A DNA stretch of 64,000 bases, taken from Alphaproteobacteria bacterium. Its GTDB lineage: Bacteria > Pseudomonadota > Alphaproteobacteria > Geminicoccales > Geminicoccaceae. The notes beneath the pieces were generated by a model. It searched no databases. It was not told the origin of the DNA and saw only the letters and a program-made list of their open reading frames with translations. Every line of letters begins with the position of its first letter. Positions within the stretch are counted from its first letter, which is position 1. The stretch lies in the NCBI GenBank assembly GCA_026982705.1, contig JALSGP010000033.1, positions 248,001 to 312,000 of the forward strand. Reading direction: 5' to 3'. This document shows positions 41,760-51,560 of the stretch, in pieces. Made by a program: the position numbers and the translations under genes.

Positions 41760-42640
41760 TCCTCGCCGCCGCCCGGCGGACGCCCCAGCAGCGCCGCCAG
41801 GTCCACCCGGCCGCTGCCGCGCGGTCGCGGCTTCGGTTGGCCCGGGTGCGGCTTCCAGCCGGTGAGGAAGAGGAGCTCGAAGCTCGCCACCACCCGGCCG
41901 TCGGCGTCGGCGAAGGCCTCGCGGTAGCGGGCGAGGGCCGCCGCCAGCACGTCGCGGCGGAGGGGACGGCGCGCCCGCAGCACGCCGGTGAGGCCGGCCG
42001 CCCGCAGGTCCAGGAGCAGCCGCCAGGGATCGGCGTAGCGCACGCGGATGCGGTCGCGGTCGGCCACCGCCAGGGCGAGTCCCAGCCGCTGCAGCAGCGC
42101 CGCCGCCTCCAGCAGATCGGCGAAGGGGGCGACGCGGAGGGCGGCCCCGCCGCGGAGGGCGAGCTCCGCCTCCACGAACGCGGTCCTGAGCTCCACCAGG
42201 GTCTCGCCACCCCAGAAGGCGGCCAGCAGCAGCCCGTCCGGCACCAGCGCCCGTACCATCTGGGCGAGCGCCCCCGGCACGTCGTCCACCAGCGCCAGCC
42301 CCGGTCCCGCCAGCACCAGGTCGAAGGTCGCCGCCGCCACCGGCAGCCATGCCTCGTCCGCCACCGCCACCCGGGCCGCGTCGGGGGCGAGGCGGGCGGG
42401 CGCGGGATCGAGATGGAGCAGCAGGGCCGCCGGACCGAGGCGGCGGCGGAGGGCCCGGGCGAGGTCGGGACCGCCGCCCACCACCAGGGCGCGGCGGAAG
42501 GTGCGGCGGACGTCGTCCAGGCGGTCCAGGAGGCGCGCCGCCGCCTCGGCCTCGAGGAAGAAGTCGCCGCCGGCGCGGGCGGCGCGTTCGCGACGGAGAC
42601 GGATGCGGGGGCGGTCGAAGAGTTGGGGTGGCGGGGACAC
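41648..42640 (-). CDS. NDUFAF5/BioC-like SAM methyltransferase domain protein
   Basis: 330 aa from the GTG at 42640. LFDRPRIRLRRERAA at the N-terminus, ALVVGGGPDLARAL as motif I, VRALVPDGLLLAAFWGGETLVELR and FELLFLTGWKPHPGQPKP are the NDUFAF5-like features. In mitochondria that protein modifies a complex I subunit; bacterial members are linked to respiratory assembly or biotin-like methylation. The last 45 or so residues lie in the part overlapping the lipoprotein gene and look non-conserved. Divergent from the COQ9 gene. Confidence 0.87.
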   Translation of the reverse strand: MSPPPQLFDRPRIRLRRERAARAGGDFFLEAEAAARLLDRLDDVRRTFRRALVVGGGPDLARALRRRLGPAALLLHLDPAPARLAPDAARVAVADEAWLPVAAATFDLVLAGPGLALVDDVPGALAQMVRALVPDGLLLAAFWGGETLVELRTAFVEAELALRGGAALRVAPFADLLEAAALLQRLGLALAVADRDRIRVRYADPWRLLLDLRAAGLTGVLRARRPLRRDVLAAALARYREAFADADGRVVASFELLFLTGWKPHPGQPKPRPRGSGRVDLAALLGRPPGGGEDQISGAAGDAGAGRSKRARMSAQPSNPAPGQGERSSQ

Positions 42641-42728
42641 GCGACGGCTCCGACGGTGCGGCGCGGCGCCCCTTGCGCGACGGCCGTTCCCGGCGCCATC
42701 TTGGATGCGTGCCCGGGGAGACAAGACC

Positions 42729-43388
42729 GTGTCGGAAGCCGCGGCGCGACGCATCGCGCTCAGGGACCGCATCCTCGAGGCGGCGTTGCTGCACGCCCCG
42801 TTCGACGGCTGGACCGATCGCGTGCTGGAGCATGCCGCCCGCGACGCCGGCGTGGATCCCGCCACCGCCCGCCGCCTCTTCCCGCGGGGCGGCGACGGGC
42901 TGCTGGAGTGGCTGGACGACTGGGCCGACCGGCGGATGCTGGCGGCGGTGGCGGAGGAGGATCTGGCGGCGCTGCCGCTGCACCGGCGCATCGCCCGCCT
43001 GCTGTGGGCCCGCTTCACCGTCCTGGCCCCCCATCGCGAGGCCCTGCGGCGGGCGGTGGTGGCCAAGGGTCTGCCCCACAATCTGCCCGGCGGACTGCAG
43101 GCGCTGTGGCGCACGGTGGACCGCATCTGGAAGGCGGCGGGCGTGCGCGAGGCCGAGGACCGCGGGTTCTCCCGCTACACCCGTCGGGCGCTGCTGGCGG
43201 CGGTGCTGGTGACCACCTTCTTCTACTGGCTCGAGGACGAATCCGACGACTCCATCGCCACCCGCGCCTTCCTCGACCGCCGGCTCCGCGACGTGCTGGT
43301 GCTGGGCCGCACCGTGGGCCGCCTCGCCGACTTCCTGCCGGCCCCCTTCCGCCGGCGCCCCGGCGCGGCCGGAACGGGTCCGTCGTAG
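42729..43388 (+). CDS. COQ9 family protein
   Basis: 219 aa. A TetR-like helical start (RDRILEAALLHAPFDGWTDRVLEHAARDAGVDPA) runs into AHREALRRAVV-like and LVTTFFYWLEDESDDSIATRAFLDRRL, the most conserved COQ9 segment. Binds lipid and supports ubiquinone synthesis with COQ7. GTG at 42729 chosen over an ATG at 42705 because GGGGAG precedes it. Divergent from the NDUFAF5-like gene by 88 nt, a typical alphaproteobacterial pairing. Confidence 0.92.
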   Translation: MSEAAARRIALRDRILEAALLHAPFDGWTDRVLEHAARDAGVDPATARRLFPRGGDGLLEWLDDWADRRMLAAVAEEDLAALPLHRRIARLLWARFTVLAPHREALRRAVVAKGLPHNLPGGLQALWRTVDRIWKAAGVREAEDRGFSRYTRRALLAAVLVTTFFYWLEDESDDSIATRAFLDRRLRDVLVLGRTVGRLADFLPAPFRRRPGAAGTGPS

Positions 43389-43416
43389 TGCGCTGCAGCA
43401 GCCGATTCCTCCCCTC

Positions 43417-43445
43417 TTGATCGGGAATCGCGGCCGGCGCATGCT
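43417..43445 (+). promoter_or_regulatory. probable promoter of the MaoC-family gene
   Basis: TTGATC (43417-43422), 17 nt, CATGCT (43440-43445), predicted start near 43452, about 26 nt before the ATG at 43478. Fair -35, weak -10. Confidence 0.4.
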
Positions 43446-43477
43446 GCGCCGCGTCCCGAGGGAGAGGCGGAGCGGCG

Positions 43478-43909
43478 ATGACGGAGCACGGCTATTTCAT
43501 CGAGGACCTCGAGCCCGGCATGTCGGCCACCTTCGGCAAGACCATCACCGATGCCGACATCCTCATGTTCGCCGGGGTCTCGGGCGACACCAATCCGGTC
43601 CATCTCAACGAGGAATTCGCCGGCGACACCCCCTTCAAGGGCCGCATCGCCCACGGACTGCTCACGGCGAGTCTCATCTCCACCGCCATCGGCACCAAGC
43701 TGCCGGGGCCGGGCTGCATCTACGTGAGCCAGAGCCTGCGCTTCCGGGCGCCGGTGCGGGCCGGCGACACGGTGACCGCCCGCGTCACCGTCCTCGAGGT
43801 GGAGCGGGAGCGGCGGCGGGTGCGCATGGAGACGATCTGCCTCGTCGGCGGCCGGGTGGTGCTGGACGGCGAGGCGGTGATCATGGTGCCGAGTCGCGCC
43901 GAGCGCTGA
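43478..43909 (+). CDS. MaoC-family (R)-specific enoyl-CoA hydratase
   Basis: 143 aa, single hotdog domain, PhaJ-like. The hydratase-2 motif is present in FAGVSGDTNPVHLNEEFA (Asp and His catalytic pair) followed by GRIAHGLLTASLISTAIG. Would supply (R)-3-hydroxyacyl-CoA from beta-oxidation intermediates, for example for polyhydroxyalkanoate or lipid synthesis. ATG at 43478 with GAGGGAGAGG upstream. Followed by a redoxin gene 72 nt downstream. Confidence 0.93.
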   Translation: MTEHGYFIEDLEPGMSATFGKTITDADILMFAGVSGDTNPVHLNEEFAGDTPFKGRIAHGLLTASLISTAIGTKLPGPGCIYVSQSLRFRAPVRAGDTVTARVTVLEVERERRRVRMETICLVGGRVVLDGEAVIMVPSRAER

Positions 43910-43981
43910 TCCGCCGCCTTGCGGTCGCCGCCGGGCCCCGCCATTTCCGCACCGGGCCATCGCAGCACGGAGGGAGCGACC

Positions 43982-44539
43982 ATGGCGGTGACCGCACCGG
44001 TGTGTGATTTCGGCGAGAAGGCCAAGCCGTTCCGCCTGCTCGGCGTCGACGGGAAGTGGCACACCCTCGACGAGCTCCGGGGCGAGCGCGGGACGCTGAT
44101 CGTCTTCATGTGCAACCACTGTCCCTACGTGAAGGCGATCATCGACCGGCTGATCCGCGACGCCCGCGAGCTGCGCGAACACCGCGTCGCCACCATCGCC
44201 ATCAATCCCAACGACGCCGAGCGCTATCCCGAGGACAGTTTCGAGAACATGAAGCGCTGGGCGGAGGAGAAGGATTTCCCCTTCCCCTATCTCCGCGACG
44301 AGACGCAGGAGGTGGCCCGCGCCTACGGCGCCGTCTGCACGCCCGACTTCTTCGGCTACAACGCCGATCTGGAGCTGCAGTACCGCGGCCGGCTCGACTC
44401 CTCCGGCCGCCAGCCGGCGCCGCCGGACGCCCGCCGCGAGCTGTTCGAGGCCATGGTGCAGATCGCCCGCACCGGCCGCGGGCCCAGGGAGCAGATCCCG
44501 TCCATGGGCTGTTCCATCAAGTGGCGCGAGGCCGCCTGA
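43982..44539 (+). CDS. redoxin/thioredoxin-fold family protein (CNHCPYVK type)
   Basis: 185 aa AhpC/TSA-like. FMCNHCPYVKAIIDRL holds the paired cysteines in a variant active site, followed by ATIAINPNDAERYPEDSFENM and FPYLRDETQEVARAYGAVCTPDFFG. This is a widespread uncharacterised peroxiredoxin-like family. ATG at 43982; the frame from 43919 is not needed. No signal peptide, so cytoplasmic. Three nt upstream of ubiD. Confidence 0.9.
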   Translation: MAVTAPVCDFGEKAKPFRLLGVDGKWHTLDELRGERGTLIVFMCNHCPYVKAIIDRLIRDARELREHRVATIAINPNDAERYPEDSFENMKRWAEEKDFPFPYLRDETQEVARAYGAVCTPDFFGYNADLELQYRGRLDSSGRQPAPPDARRELFEAMVQIARTGRGPREQIPSMGCSIKWREAA

Positions 44540-44542
44540 ACC

Positions 44543-46048
44543 GTGGCCTTCCGCGATCTGCGCGACTTCCTCGCCCATCTCGAGGCGCGGGGGCGCCTGG
44601 CCCGCATCCGCGAGCCGGTGGATCCCGCCCTCGAGATCACCGAGATCCATCGCCGGGTCCTCGCCCGCGGGGGCCCGGCGCTGCTCTTCGAGCGGGTGGC
44701 GGGCCACGACATCCCGGTGGTCACCAATCTCTTCGGTACGGTGGAGCGCGTGGCCTGGGGCATGGGGCGGGAACCGGAGGAGCTGCGCGAGTTCGGCCGC
44801 CTGCTCGCCTTCCTGCGCCAGCCGCAGCCGCCGCGCAGCCTGCGGGAGGCGCTGGGGCTGGCGCCGGTGCTGAAGACCGCCCTCGCCGCCCGCCCCCGCG
44901 TCGTCGCGCGGGCGCCGTGCCAGGAGGTGGTGCTGCGCGGCGGGGAGATCGACCTCGGCCGCCTGCCGATCCAGACCTGCTGGCCGGGCGAGCCGGCACC
45001 GCTCATCACCTGGGCGCTGGTGGTGACCCGCGGCCCCGGCGAGGGCGGCGAGGACGACGTCAATCTCGGCATCTACCGCATGCAGGTGGTGGGGCGCGAC
45101 CGCACACTTATGCGCTGGCTCCGCCACCGCGGCGGCGCCCAGCACTGGCGGCGCTGGCGCGAGCACCGGCGCGAGCCGATGCCGGCGGCGGCGGTGATCG
45201 GCGCCGATCCGGCGGTGATGCTGGCGGCCGTCACGCCGGTGCCGGACGATCTCTCCGAGTACCGTTTCGCCGGCCTGCTGCGGGGCGAGCGGGTGGAGCT
45301 GGTCCGGGGCGTCACCGTGCCGCTGGAGGTGCCGGCCTCGGCCGAGATCGTCCTCGAGGGGCAGGTGATGCTGGACGAGTTCGGCGAGGAGGGGCCCTAC
45401 GGCGACCACACCGGCTACTACAACGCCGTCGAGCGCTTTCCGGTCTTCCGCATCTCCGCCGTCACCATGCGGCGCGATCCCCTCTATCTCACCACCTACA
45501 CCGGCCGGCCGCCGGACGAGCCCTCGGTGCTGGGCGAGGCGCTGAACGAGATCTTCATCCCCATCCTCCAGCAGCAGTTCCCCGAGATCGTGGACTTCTG
45601 GCTGCCACCGGAGGGCTGTTCCTACCGGGTGGCGGTGGTGTCCATCCGCAAGGCCTATCCCGGCCACGCCCGCCGTATCATGATGGCGGTGTGGTCCTAT
45701 CTGCGGCAGTTCCTCTACACCAAGTTCGTCATCGTGGTGGACGACGACATCGACTGCCGCGACTGGAAGGACGTGGTCTGGGCCATCTCCACGCGGGTGG
45801 ATCCGGCCCGCGATCTCCTCGTGATCGACCACACCCCCATCGACTATCTCGACTTCGCCTCACCCGAGCCGGGCCTCGGCGGCAAGCTCGGCATCGACGC
45901 CACCACCAAATGGCCGCCGGAGACCCGCCGCGAATGGGGACGGCCCATCGTGATGGATCCCGAGATCGTCCGCCGCGTCGACGCGAAGTGGGCGCGGCTG
46001 GGGCTCGAGGCGCTGCTGGCGGAGACGCCGCCGCGGGCCGGGCGCTAG
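44543..46048 (+). CDS. ubiD: UbiD family decarboxylase
   Basis: 501 aa prenyl-FMN-dependent decarboxylase, likely acting on 4-hydroxy-3-polyprenylbenzoate in ubiquinone synthesis. [17 protein letters not shown] start, [42 protein letters not shown] (metal/prFMN site), and [19 protein letters not shown] at 44543, 3 nt after the redoxin stop. UbiX, which makes prFMN, is not adjacent. Convergent with erpA by 4 nt. Confidence 0.95.
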   Translation: MAFRDLRDFLAHLEARGRLARIREPVDPALEITEIHRRVLARGGPALLFERVAGHDIPVVTNLFGTVERVAWGMGREPEELREFGRLLAFLRQPQPPRSLREALGLAPVLKTALAARPRVVARAPCQEVVLRGGEIDLGRLPIQTCWPGEPAPLITWALVVTRGPGEGGEDDVNLGIYRMQVVGRDRTLMRWLRHRGGAQHWRRWREHRREPMPAAAVIGADPAVMLAAVTPVPDDLSEYRFAGLLRGERVELVRGVTVPLEVPASAEIVLEGQVMLDEFGEEGPYGDHTGYYNAVERFPVFRISAVTMRRDPLYLTTYTGRPPDEPSVLGEALNEIFIPILQQQFPEIVDFWLPPEGCSYRVAVVSIRKAYPGHARRIMMAVWSYLRQFLYTKFVIVVDDDIDCRDWKDVVWAISTRVDPARDLLVIDHTPIDYLDFASPEPGLGGKLGIDATTKWPPETRREWGRPIVMDPEIVRRVDAKWARLGLEALLAETPPRAGR

Positions 46049-46392
46049 ACGGCGAAGCTGTGGCCACAGCCGCAGGAGGCGGTGGCGTTGGGATTGTGGA
46101 CGCGGAAATAGGCGCCGGTCAGGTCCTCCACGAAGTCCAGCTCGGCGCCCACCAGGAACAGCAGCGCCATGCCGTCCACCGCCACCCGCACGCCGTCGCG
46201 CTCCACGAAGACGTCGTCGGCCTGCGGGGTGTCGTCGAGATCGAAGCGATAGCGGAAGCCCGAACAGCCACCGCCCTCCACCGACAGGCGCAGGAACACC
46301 CCCCTCCGTCCGTCGGCGGCGTAGATCTCGCGCAGCCGGCGCACGGCCCGCTCGCTCAGCCTCACCGGCGCATCCCGCACCTCGGCGCTCAT
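46045..46392 (-). CDS. erpA: iron-sulfur cluster insertion protein, ErpA/IscA family
   Basis: 115 aa A-type carrier. [19 protein letters not shown] gives the first cysteine, [16 protein letters not shown] the paired C-terminal cysteines. Delivers Fe-S clusters to apoproteins. ATG at 46392 ([12 protein letters not shown]); the longer frame to 46440 runs into the divergent gene. In alphaproteobacteria erpA beside dgt and argS is a familiar arrangement. Confidence 0.95.
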   Translation of the reverse strand: MSAEVRDAPVRLSERAVRRLREIYAADGRRGVFLRLSVEGGGCSGFRYRFDLDDTPQADDVFVERDGVRVAVDGMALLFLVGAELDFVEDLTGAYFRVHNPNATASCGCGHSFAV

Positions 46393-46466
46393 GGCCCGGT
46401 TCCTTCCGTCCGCGATGGAATGTAAGGGATCGGGTGCCATTTTCCAAACGATCCCGGAAGTCCGCC

Positions 46467-47621
46467 ATGCGCCGAGCCTGTGCCAGCGATCCCGCCCGCT
46501 CCCGCGGCCGCGCCTCGGGAGCGCCGGAGCACGCCTTCCGCAGCGCCTTCCAGCGCGACCGCGACCGTATCGTCCACTCCGGCGCCTTCCGGCGGCTGCA
46601 GTACAAGACCCAGGTCTTCGTCGCCTTCGAGGGCGACCACTACCGCACCCGCCTCACCCACACCCTGGAGGTGGCGCAGATCGCCCGCACCGCCGCCCGC
46701 GTCCTCGGCCTCGACGAGGATCTGGCCGAGGCGGTGGCCCTCGCCCACGACCTCGGTCATCCCCCCTTCGGCCATGCCGGCGAACGCGCGCTCGACGAGG
46801 CGCTCGGGGACTTCGGCGGCTTCGACCACAACCTCCAGACCTTCCGCCTCGTCACCCGTCTGGAGCGGCGCTATGCCGCCTTCGACGGGCTCGATCTGAC
46901 GGCCGAGACGCTGGAGGGCATCGTCAAGCACCACGGACCGCTGACGCCGGAAGGCGTGCCGGCGCCGGTGCGCGAACATCCCCTGTTCGAGCGGATGGAC
47001 CCCTTCGCCCGCTGCCACGCCGAGGGGCAGCTCGCCGCGCTCTGCGACGATCTCGCCTACTGCAGCCACGACATCGACGACGGCGTGCGGGCCGGCTTCC
47101 TGCGCCCGGAGGAGCTCCTGGAGGTGCCGGTGGTGGGCCGCGCGGCGCGGGCGGTGCGCGACGCGTACGGGACCCTTTCCCGCGAGCGCTTCGCCCACGA
47201 GACGGTGCGGCGGACCATCGACTTCCTGGTGGGCGATCTGGTGGCCGAGACGGAACGGCGGCTGGCGCGCTGGCGGCCGGCCGACGCCGATGCGGTGCGC
47301 CGGCTCGACGAGCCGGTGGTGGCCTTCTCGCCGGCGACGGCGCGCGATCTCGAGGCGCTGCGCCGCTTCTTGCACGAACGGGTGTACCGGCACTACAGGG
47401 TGTGCCGCGCCGCCCACCGCGCGCGCCGGATCGTTCGCGAACTGTTCGGGACCCTCCACGCCCATCCCGAATGCCTGCCCGACGACTGGCGCCGGCGGGC
47501 GGGGGCGGCGGGGTCGCAGGAGACGGCGGCGGTGGTGCGCGACTACATCGCCGGCATGACCGACCGCTACGCGGCACGCGAACACGAACGCATCTGCAGC
47601 ACGCGCTGGGACCGTCCATGA
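46467..47621 (+). CDS. dgt: deoxyguanosinetriphosphate triphosphohydrolase-like protein
   Basis: 384 aa HD-domain enzyme that hydrolyses dNTPs to nucleoside and triphosphate. SDPARSRGRASG, FQRDRDRIVHSGAFRRLQYK, RLTHTLEVAQIAR (first His) and AHDLGHPPFGHAGE (HD pair) are diagnostic. The ATG at 46467 (MRRACASDPARSRGR) matches family N-termini and has GGAAG upstream; a GTG at 46434 is possible. Overlaps argS by 4 nt. Confidence 0.95.
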   Translation: MRRACASDPARSRGRASGAPEHAFRSAFQRDRDRIVHSGAFRRLQYKTQVFVAFEGDHYRTRLTHTLEVAQIARTAARVLGLDEDLAEAVALAHDLGHPPFGHAGERALDEALGDFGGFDHNLQTFRLVTRLERRYAAFDGLDLTAETLEGIVKHHGPLTPEGVPAPVREHPLFERMDPFARCHAEGQLAALCDDLAYCSHDIDDGVRAGFLRPEELLEVPVVGRAARAVRDAYGTLSRERFAHETVRRTIDFLVGDLVAETERRLARWRPADADAVRRLDEPVVAFSPATARDLEALRRFLHERVYRHYRVCRAAHRARRIVRELFGTLHAHPECLPDDWRRRAGAAGSQETAAVVRDYIAGMTDRYAAREHERICSTRWDRP

Positions 47622-49366
47622 ACCTCTACGAGACCATGCTGGAGCGGGTGCGCGCGGCCCTCGCGCGGCTCGCCGAACGGGGCGAGCTCCCCGCCGACCT
47701 CGATCTCTCGGCCGTCACCGTGGAGCCGCCGCGCGATCCCGCCCACGGCCAGATGGCCACCAACGCCGCCCTGGTGCTGGCCCGCCGTGCCCGCCGGCGG
47801 CCGCTCGAGATCGCCGAACGTCTCGCCGCCGAGCTCTCCGCCCTCCCCGAGGTGGCGGCGGCGCGGGCGGCCCCGCCCGGCTTCGTCAATCTGGTCCTCC
47901 ACGACCGGGTCTGGCGCGAGCAGATCCGCACCGTGCTGGAGCTGGGCCACGACTACGGACGCTGCGATCTCGGCCGCGGCGAGCGGGTCGACGTGGAATA
48001 CTGTTCCGCCAATCCCACGGGTCCCCTCCACGTGGGCCACGGCCGCGGCACGGTGGTGGGCGACGCGCTGGCCAATCTCCTCGCCTTCACCGGCTGGCGG
48101 GTGACGCGCGAGTACTACGTCAACGACGGCGGCGGCCAGATCGAGGCCCTCGCCCGCTCCGTGTACCACCGCTACCGGGAGCTCCTGGGCGACGATCCGG
48201 GTCCTCTGCCGGAGGGGCTCTATCCGCTGGAGGAGCTGGTGCCGGTGGCACGCCGCATCGTGGCCGAGGACGGCGACCGCTGGCTGGGCCGGCCCGAGTC
48301 CGAATGGCTGGATCGCTTCGGCCGTGTCGCCGTGGAGGCGATGATGGCGCGCATCCGCGAGGATCTGGAGCGGCTCGGCGTGCGCCACGACGTCTTCGTC
48401 TCCGAACGGGCGCTGATCGAGGCCGGGCGCATCGAGGAGGTGGTGGCGGCGCTGGAGGCGCGGGGGCTGGTCTACACGGGGACCTTGCCGCCGCCCAAGG
48501 GGCGGCCGGTGGAGGACTGGGAGCCCGCGCCGCAGCTCCTGTTCCGCGCCAGCGCCTTCGGCGACGACATCGACCGGCCGCTCCGGCGTTCCAACGGCGC
48601 CTGGACCTATTTCGCCGCGGACATGGCCTACCACTACGACAAGTTCCGCCGCGGCCACACCGTCCTGATCGACGTCTGGGGTGCCGACCACGGCGGCTAC
48701 GTCAGGCGCATGGAGGCGGCGGTGGCGGCCCTCACGGAGGGGCGGGCGCGGCTCGAGGTGCTGCTGTGTCAGATCGTGCATCTCCACGAGCGCGGCGAGC
48801 CGGTGCGGATGTCGAAGCGCGCCGGCAACATCGTGTGGCTGCGCGACGTGGTGGAGCGGGTGGGACGCGACGTCTTCCGCTTCATGATGCTCACCCGCAA
48901 GAACGACGCCCCTCTCGACTTCGACCTCGAGAAGGCGGTGGAGCAGAGCCGCGACAACCCCGTCTTCTACGTCCAGTATGCCCACGCCCGCATCTGTTCG
49001 GTCTTCCGCCACGCCCAGCAGGCGGGCATCCCCGTCGATCTCGACACGCTGCGGGCGGCGGAGCTGGAGCGGCTGCGGGATCCGGACGAGCTGGCGCTGG
49101 TGCGGCGGATGGCGGACTGGCCGCGGGTGGTGGCGGGGGCGGCCCGGGCGCGGGAGCCGCACCGCATCGCTTTCTACTTGCACGAGCTGGCCGGTTCGTT
49201 CCATTCTCTGTGGACGAGGGGCAAGGAGGACGCGACGCTGCGCTTCCTCGTGGCGGACGACCCGGCCGTCACCCGGGCGCGGCTCGCCATGCTGGCGGCG
49301 GTGCGCGTCGTGATCGCCTGCGGGCTCGGGATCATGGGGGTGGAACCCGTGGAGGAGCTCCACTGA
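47618..49366 (+). CDS. argS: arginyl-tRNA synthetase
   Basis: 582 aa class I synthetase. HIGH-type motif TGPLHVGHGRG (about residue 134), KMSKS-type RMSKRAGN (about 396), SANPT before the HIGH motif, and a C-terminal DALR anticodon-binding region with YHELAGSFHSLW-like sequence LHELAGSFHSLW. ATG at 47618 overlapping the dgt stop. Followed 3 nt later by the SPOR gene. Confidence 0.98.
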   Translation: MNLYETMLERVRAALARLAERGELPADLDLSAVTVEPPRDPAHGQMATNAALVLARRARRRPLEIAERLAAELSALPEVAAARAAPPGFVNLVLHDRVWREQIRTVLELGHDYGRCDLGRGERVDVEYCSANPTGPLHVGHGRGTVVGDALANLLAFTGWRVTREYYVNDGGGQIEALARSVYHRYRELLGDDPGPLPEGLYPLEELVPVARRIVAEDGDRWLGRPESEWLDRFGRVAVEAMMARIREDLERLGVRHDVFVSERALIEAGRIEEVVAALEARGLVYTGTLPPPKGRPVEDWEPAPQLLFRASAFGDDIDRPLRRSNGAWTYFAADMAYHYDKFRRGHTVLIDVWGADHGGYVRRMEAAVAALTEGRARLEVLLCQIVHLHERGEPVRMSKRAGNIVWLRDVVERVGRDVFRFMMLTRKNDAPLDFDLEKAVEQSRDNPVFYVQYAHARICSVFRHAQQAGIPVDLDTLRAAELERLRDPDELALVRRMADWPRVVAGAARAREPHRIAFYLHELAGSFHSLWTRGKEDATLRFLVADDPAVTRARLAMLAAVRVVIACGLGIMGVEPVEELH

Positions 49367-49369
49367 CCG

Positions 49370-50548
49370 GTGCGATCCCCCAGTCGAGGAGAGCGCGCAT
49401 TGCAGGCCTCGTCCCCCACCTCGCCCGCCGGCACCGACGCGGCGCCGGTCGCACGTGCGCCGCGTCCGCTGGCCCGGGTGCTCGCCGCCCTGGTGGTGGC
49501 GGCGGCCTTTCTCGTCTTCGCCGCGGTGATCTGGTACGCCTATCGCGAGGGCCGGGCGCTGCTGGCGTCGGAGCCGCCGCTGGTGACCGCGCCGCCCGGT
49601 CCCTACCGGGTGGAACCGGAGGAGCGCGGCGGCATGCCCGTGGTCAACGAGTCGGCGCCCATCACCACCGTGCTGGAGGGAGCGCGGGAGGAGCCGCCCG
49701 TCACCCTGGTGCCGCCGCCGGTGACGCGGGTGGCGGTGCCGGAACCGGAGCCGGCCGCCCGCGGCGATGCCGGGGCCGCCGGGGACGGCGCCGCCCGGGC
49801 GCTGGCCGCGGCCGAGCGCATCCGCCCGGCCGCCGGGCTCGAACCGGAGCGCCGCGAGACGGTGGCGCCCTCCAGCGGCGCCGAGCCGGTGCTGCTGATC
49901 CCGCCGCCGCTGCGCGAGAAGGGGCCCGGTGCGACACCGGCGAAGGGGAGCGGGGACGACCGTCCGGCGGCGACGCCGTCCCTCGCGCCCGCGGCCCCGG
50001 CGCCCGCTCCTACCGCGGTCTCGGCGCCGACGTCCGCACCGGCACCGCCGCCGGCGGAGGCCCGTGCGCCCGCCGCCGCCCCGCCGGCCGCATCGCCGCG
50101 GGAGCCGGTGGAAGCCGCCAGCGCGGACGGGGCGCCGGCCTCGCGGCCATCCCCCGTGGCCACGGAGGAAACGCCCGCGGCCGCCGGCTCTTCGACCGCG
50201 CCGACGACGGCCGACGAGGCCGGGAAGACCGGGAAGGCGGACGCCTCGGCCGGGACGGCGACGGAGTCCCGGCCGCAGGCCGCAGCCGCGCGGTTCTGGC
50301 GGGTGCAGCTCGGCGCCTATGCCAGCCGCGGGGCGGCCCTCGCCGCCTGGAAGCGGGCGCGGGGGCGCTTCGCCTCGGTGATCGGCGACGCGGAGCCGGT
50401 GCTGGTGCCCGTCACCGTGCGCGGGCGCGCGCTCTACCGCCTCCAGTTCGGACGTTTCGCCGAGCGCACGGCGGCGCGACGGGCCTGTGCCGCCATCCGC
50501 GGGGCCGGCGGCGACTGTCTCGTGGCCGGACCGGTGCGGGCGAGGTGA
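49370..50548 (+). CDS. SPOR-domain membrane protein
   Basis: 392 aa. One N-terminal helix (ARVLAALVVAAAFLVFAAVIW, residues about 35-55), a long Pro/Ala-rich periplasmic linker, and a C-terminal SPOR domain starting at FWRVQLGAYASRGAALAAW. Binds denuded peptidoglycan at the septum. A GTG at 49370 gives the full frame; a TTG at 49400 has a better GAGGAG site and would drop ten residues. Lies in the conserved argS-SPOR-nagZ-scpA-scpB run. Confidence 0.88.
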   Translation: MRSPSRGERALQASSPTSPAGTDAAPVARAPRPLARVLAALVVAAAFLVFAAVIWYAYREGRALLASEPPLVTAPPGPYRVEPEERGGMPVVNESAPITTVLEGAREEPPVTLVPPPVTRVAVPEPEPAARGDAGAAGDGAARALAAAERIRPAAGLEPERRETVAPSSGAEPVLLIPPPLREKGPGATPAKGSGDDRPAATPSLAPAAPAPAPTAVSAPTSAPAPPPAEARAPAAAPPAASPREPVEAASADGAPASRPSPVATEETPAAAGSSTAPTTADEAGKTGKADASAGTATESRPQAAAARFWRVQLGAYASRGAALAAWKRARGRFASVIGDAEPVLVPVTVRGRALYRLQFGRFAERTAARRACAAIRGAGGDCLVAGPVRAR

Positions 50549-50552
50549 GGGC

Positions 50553-51560
50553 GTGCGGGCGGCGGTGGTGGGGATCCGGGGCATCGCGCCGAGCGAGAGC
50601 GAGCGCGCCCTCTTCGCCCGCCTGCCGCCCGCCGGCGTGATCCTCTTCCGCCGCAATCTGGACGGACCCGAGACGCTCGCGGCGCTGGTGGCCGAACTCC
50701 GGGCCCTGCTGCCGGAGGCCCTGCTGTTCGTAGACCAGGAGGGCGGCCGGGTGCAGCGGCTGGGCCCGCCGCTGGCCCCGGCCCTGCCGCCGCCCGGACT
50801 GCTGGGCGAGCTCCACGCCCGTGACCCCGCCGCCGCGCTCGAGGCCGCCGGTCTCCACGCCGCCGCCATCGCCGCCACGGTGGTGGCGGCCGGTCTCGAC
50901 GTCACCTGTGCGCCGGTGCTGGACGTGGCCACGACGGAGACCACCGACGCCATCGGCGACCGCGCCCTCGCCGACGATCCGGCGACGGTGGCGCGGCTGG
51001 GGCGGCTCGTGGTGCGCACCCTCGCCCTCTTCGGCGTGGGCGCGGTGGTCAAGCACTTCCCCGGCCACGGCCGCGCCACCGCCGACAGTCACCGCACCCT
51101 GCCGGTGGTGGCGGCCGAGCGGGACGCGCTGACCGCCCGCGATCTCGTACCCTTCCGCGCGTGTCGGGACGCCCCCTTCGCCATGACCGCCCACGTCCTC
51201 TACCCGGCGCTGGATCCCGAGCGGCCGGCGAGCCTGTCGCCCGCCGCCCACCGGCTGCTGCGCGAGGAGGTGGGTTTCCGGGGCGTGGTGCTGAGCGACG
51301 ATCTGGCCATGGGAGCCCTCACCGGACCGCCGGAGGTGCGGGTGCGGGCGGCGCGGGCGGCCGGCTGTGATCTCGTGCTGTGGTGCGACGGGGATCCGGT
51401 AGCGACGCGGGCGGTGCTGGAGGCGGCGGGCGAGGCGGACGCACGGGTGGTCCGCCGGCTCGCCCGTCTGCGGGCCGGTTTGACCCGGAGACGGCGGCCG
51501 CTACCTGCAGCCGCGATGGCGGCGGAACTGGCACGGCGGCTCGCCCCCCACCATGGCTGA
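50553..51560 (+). CDS. nagZ: beta-N-acetylhexosaminidase
   Basis: 335 aa GH3 enzyme that trims GlcNAc from peptidoglycan recycling products in the cytoplasm. FVDQEGGRVQRL, CAPVLDV, KHFPGHGRATADSHRTLPVV (catalytic loop) and the nucleophile Asp in LSDDLAMGAL. GTG at 50553, 5 nt after the SPOR stop. Overlaps the M50 protease gene by 8 nt. Confidence 0.95.
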   Translation: MRAAVVGIRGIAPSESERALFARLPPAGVILFRRNLDGPETLAALVAELRALLPEALLFVDQEGGRVQRLGPPLAPALPPPGLLGELHARDPAAALEAAGLHAAAIAATVVAAGLDVTCAPVLDVATTETTDAIGDRALADDPATVARLGRLVVRTLALFGVGAVVKHFPGHGRATADSHRTLPVVAAERDALTARDLVPFRACRDAPFAMTAHVLYPALDPERPASLSPAAHRLLREEVGFRGVVLSDDLAMGALTGPPEVRVRAARAAGCDLVLWCDGDPVATRAVLEAAGEADARVVRRLARLRAGLTRRRRPLPAAAMAAELARRLAPHHG

